From Acidobacteriota bacterium (GTDB lineage Bacteria > Acidobacteriota > Aminicenantia > UBA2199): a stretch of DNA of 6,912 nucleotides. Location of the stretch: positions 1 through 6,912 of the forward strand of contig JAQUQF010000096.1 of assembly GCA_028749105.1 (NCBI GenBank), read 5' to 3'. Position 1 is the first letter of the stretch. The number at the start of each line of letters is the position of its first letter. This document shows, one piece after another, positions 5,892 through 6,912 of this stretch. The notes beneath the pieces are model-generated. The model was given only the letters and a program-made list of their open reading frames with translations, made no database searches and was not told the origin of the DNA. The position numbers were made by a program, and so were the translations under genes.

Positions 5892-6912
5892 TTACTGCAG
5901 TTTGGACTGAAAGCGATCAAGGAATTCCTGCCGGGAGAAGATGCGCCTCATGCCGAACTGGTGGGCCGAGTTTGCGGAAAGGTCGCGGGCGCGGGCGGCG
6001 ATGAAATCCAGGTTGGTCTCCGGGTCCTTGCCGGCGTTGAAGACGTAGATTTTGCGCAGCAGGTCGAGCTGGCCGCTCAACTCATGGGCCAGGTCCTTCT
6101 GCTTTTCCGGCTGCGGCTTTTTTGTCCCGAGCCCGAACATGTCGCGCAGCTTGGCGTCCGCGTCCATCACCGGCCGCAGGGCGGCCTGTTTTTTCTGGTA
6201 GTGGCGGCGCACCAGGTACGGGACGCCGCTCTCGCCGGAGCTGCGCACCTGCTCGTCCTCAACCACCCAGCCGAGGTTGTGGAAGGTCACCTTGGCGGAA
6301 GCGCTGCGGAAGATCTCGCCGACGAACGGCTTGATGGTATTCTCCACCGATTCGGCGACGCTGTTGAACTGGTTCAGCACGTAATACACTTTGTAATTTT
6401 CCACATAATAGCGGAAGATCCTCAAGAAATTGTCCTGGGGGAATTGCGCCGTCGCCTCGCCGATCAGATCGTCCAGGTTGCCCCCCGAGTCGCCGCCACC
6501 GTTTTCCATAAAATCGCGCAGGCGCTGGAAGACCGGGGCCCGGGAATCGTTGGCCTCCTGGGCGAAGCGGCCCGGCAGCATGGGCGAGGTGAGCATGATG
6601 CCCAACATGCGGAACAGGATGGCCTTGGCCAGCTCGGCGGCGGTGAAGGTGGCCGCCTTCTGCCGCGGCGTGAACAGGAGGATGCCGCTGTTGGAGAGGG
6701 GGAGAAAATCGAGGACATTGTGATCGAGGCCGGCTTTCATGTCGATGACCAGGTAGTCGGCCTGCAGGCCGTTGATGCCGGCGATCAGCTTCTCCTTGAC
6801 CGCGGGGCTGAAATTGACGATATCCTGTATAAAGCCGTGCGGCGAGGCGATGAAGCTGAAATTGGCGAAGGCGCGCTCGGGGTCCATGGACGGGGGGAGG
6901 GATTCCTGACAG
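5892..6912 (-). CDS. MinD/FlhG-like ParA-family ATPase, N-terminus beyond the right edge
   Basis: C-terminal part of a deviant-Walker-A ATPase of the MinD/FlhG/ParA group. These dimerise on ATP, often at the membrane, to position cell structures. The frame is open to the right edge; an ATG at 6887 exists but the P-loop that must precede this region is absent, so the gene most likely begins outside the window. Numbering from that ATG, ADYLVIDMKAGLDHNVLDF (43-61, Walker-B-like D49) matches the FlhG-type 'D-x-x-AG-x-x-x-NVLDF' segment. GILLFTPRQKAAT (68-80) matches the strand and following loop that read '-TTPE-x-x-S' in MinD. YYVLNQF (168-174) matches the late 'LNQ/VN' nucleotide-base motif, and HNLGWVVEDEQVRSSGESGVPYL (203-225) the final 'G-x-I-x-x-D-x-x-V-x-x-A' stretch. 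Residues about 234-331 form a charged, largely helical-looking extension not typical of MinD. The stop is TAA at 5894-5892. No membrane segments. Cargo unknown. Confidence 0.75.
   Translation of the reverse strand, partial: CQESLPPSMDPERAFANFSFIASPHGFIQDIVNFSPAVKEKLIAGINGLQADYLVIDMKAGLDHNVLDFLPLSNSGILLFTPRQKAATFTAAELAKAILFRMLGIMLTSPMLPGRFAQEANDSRAPVFQRLRDFMENGGGDSGGNLDDLIGEATAQFPQDNFLRIFRYYVENYKVYYVLNQFNSVAESVENTIKPFVGEIFRSASAKVTFHNLGWVVEDEQVRSSGESGVPYLVRRHYQKKQAALRPVMDADAKLRDMFGLGTKKPQPEKQKDLAHELSGQLDLLRKIYVFNAGKDPETNLDFIAARARDLSANSAHQFGMRRIFSRQEFLDRFQSKLQ

Overview
This window carries four protein-coding genes and almost no non-coding DNA. Two genes are on the + strand and two on the - strand, and the first and last run off the window edges. 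Base composition looks moderately GC-rich by eye (not counted). Two gene starts have sigma70-type promoters with purine-rich ribosome binding sites, so this is a bacterium. Lipid-linked-sugar glycosyltransferases that probably have periplasmic domains, next to a large membrane protein with a spermidine-synthase-like domain, recall Gram-negative or candidate lineages such as Acidobacteriota/Aminicenantota. That placement is a weak guess; no rRNA or marker gene is present.

Left half (+ strand): 1-1763 is the 3' part of a polytopic GT-C-fold membrane glycosyltransferase whose start lies left of the window. The motif GDEPHY sits at the very left edge. After a 47-bp gap containing a strong extended -10 element (TGGTATAAT), 1811-3472 encodes a second, complete GT-C/GT39 (ArnT/PMT-like) glycosyltransferase with a DEGIY motif in its first outer loop. 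Both are multi-spanning proteins ending in a soluble domain of about 110-120 residues. They probably transfer sugars from polyprenyl-phosphate donors on the outer face of the inner membrane. Acceptors cannot be read from the sequence.

Right half (- strand): 3484-5796 converges on the second glycosyltransferase with only 11 bp between the stops. It encodes a 770-residue protein in which a spermidine-synthase-like SAM-binding domain is flanked by N- and C-terminal membrane bundles. The catalytic acidic motif of true aminopropyltransferases is not conserved, so polyamine synthesis is unlikely. It has its own near-consensus promoter (TTGACG-17-TATAAT) in the 95-bp gap at 5797-5891. Upstream, 5892-6912 is the C-terminal part of a MinD/FlhG-like ATPase, with its P-loop beyond the right edge.

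Nothing in the window ties the four genes into one proven pathway. I see no RNA gene, mobile element, CRISPR array or attachment site. The most interesting points are the identical ATGGTATAAT elements at near-identical distance from two start codons, the apparent loss of the aminopropyltransferase active site in the membrane-embedded SAM-domain protein, and the uncharacterised C-terminal extension of the MinD-like ATPase. I found no convincing new multi-gene system.
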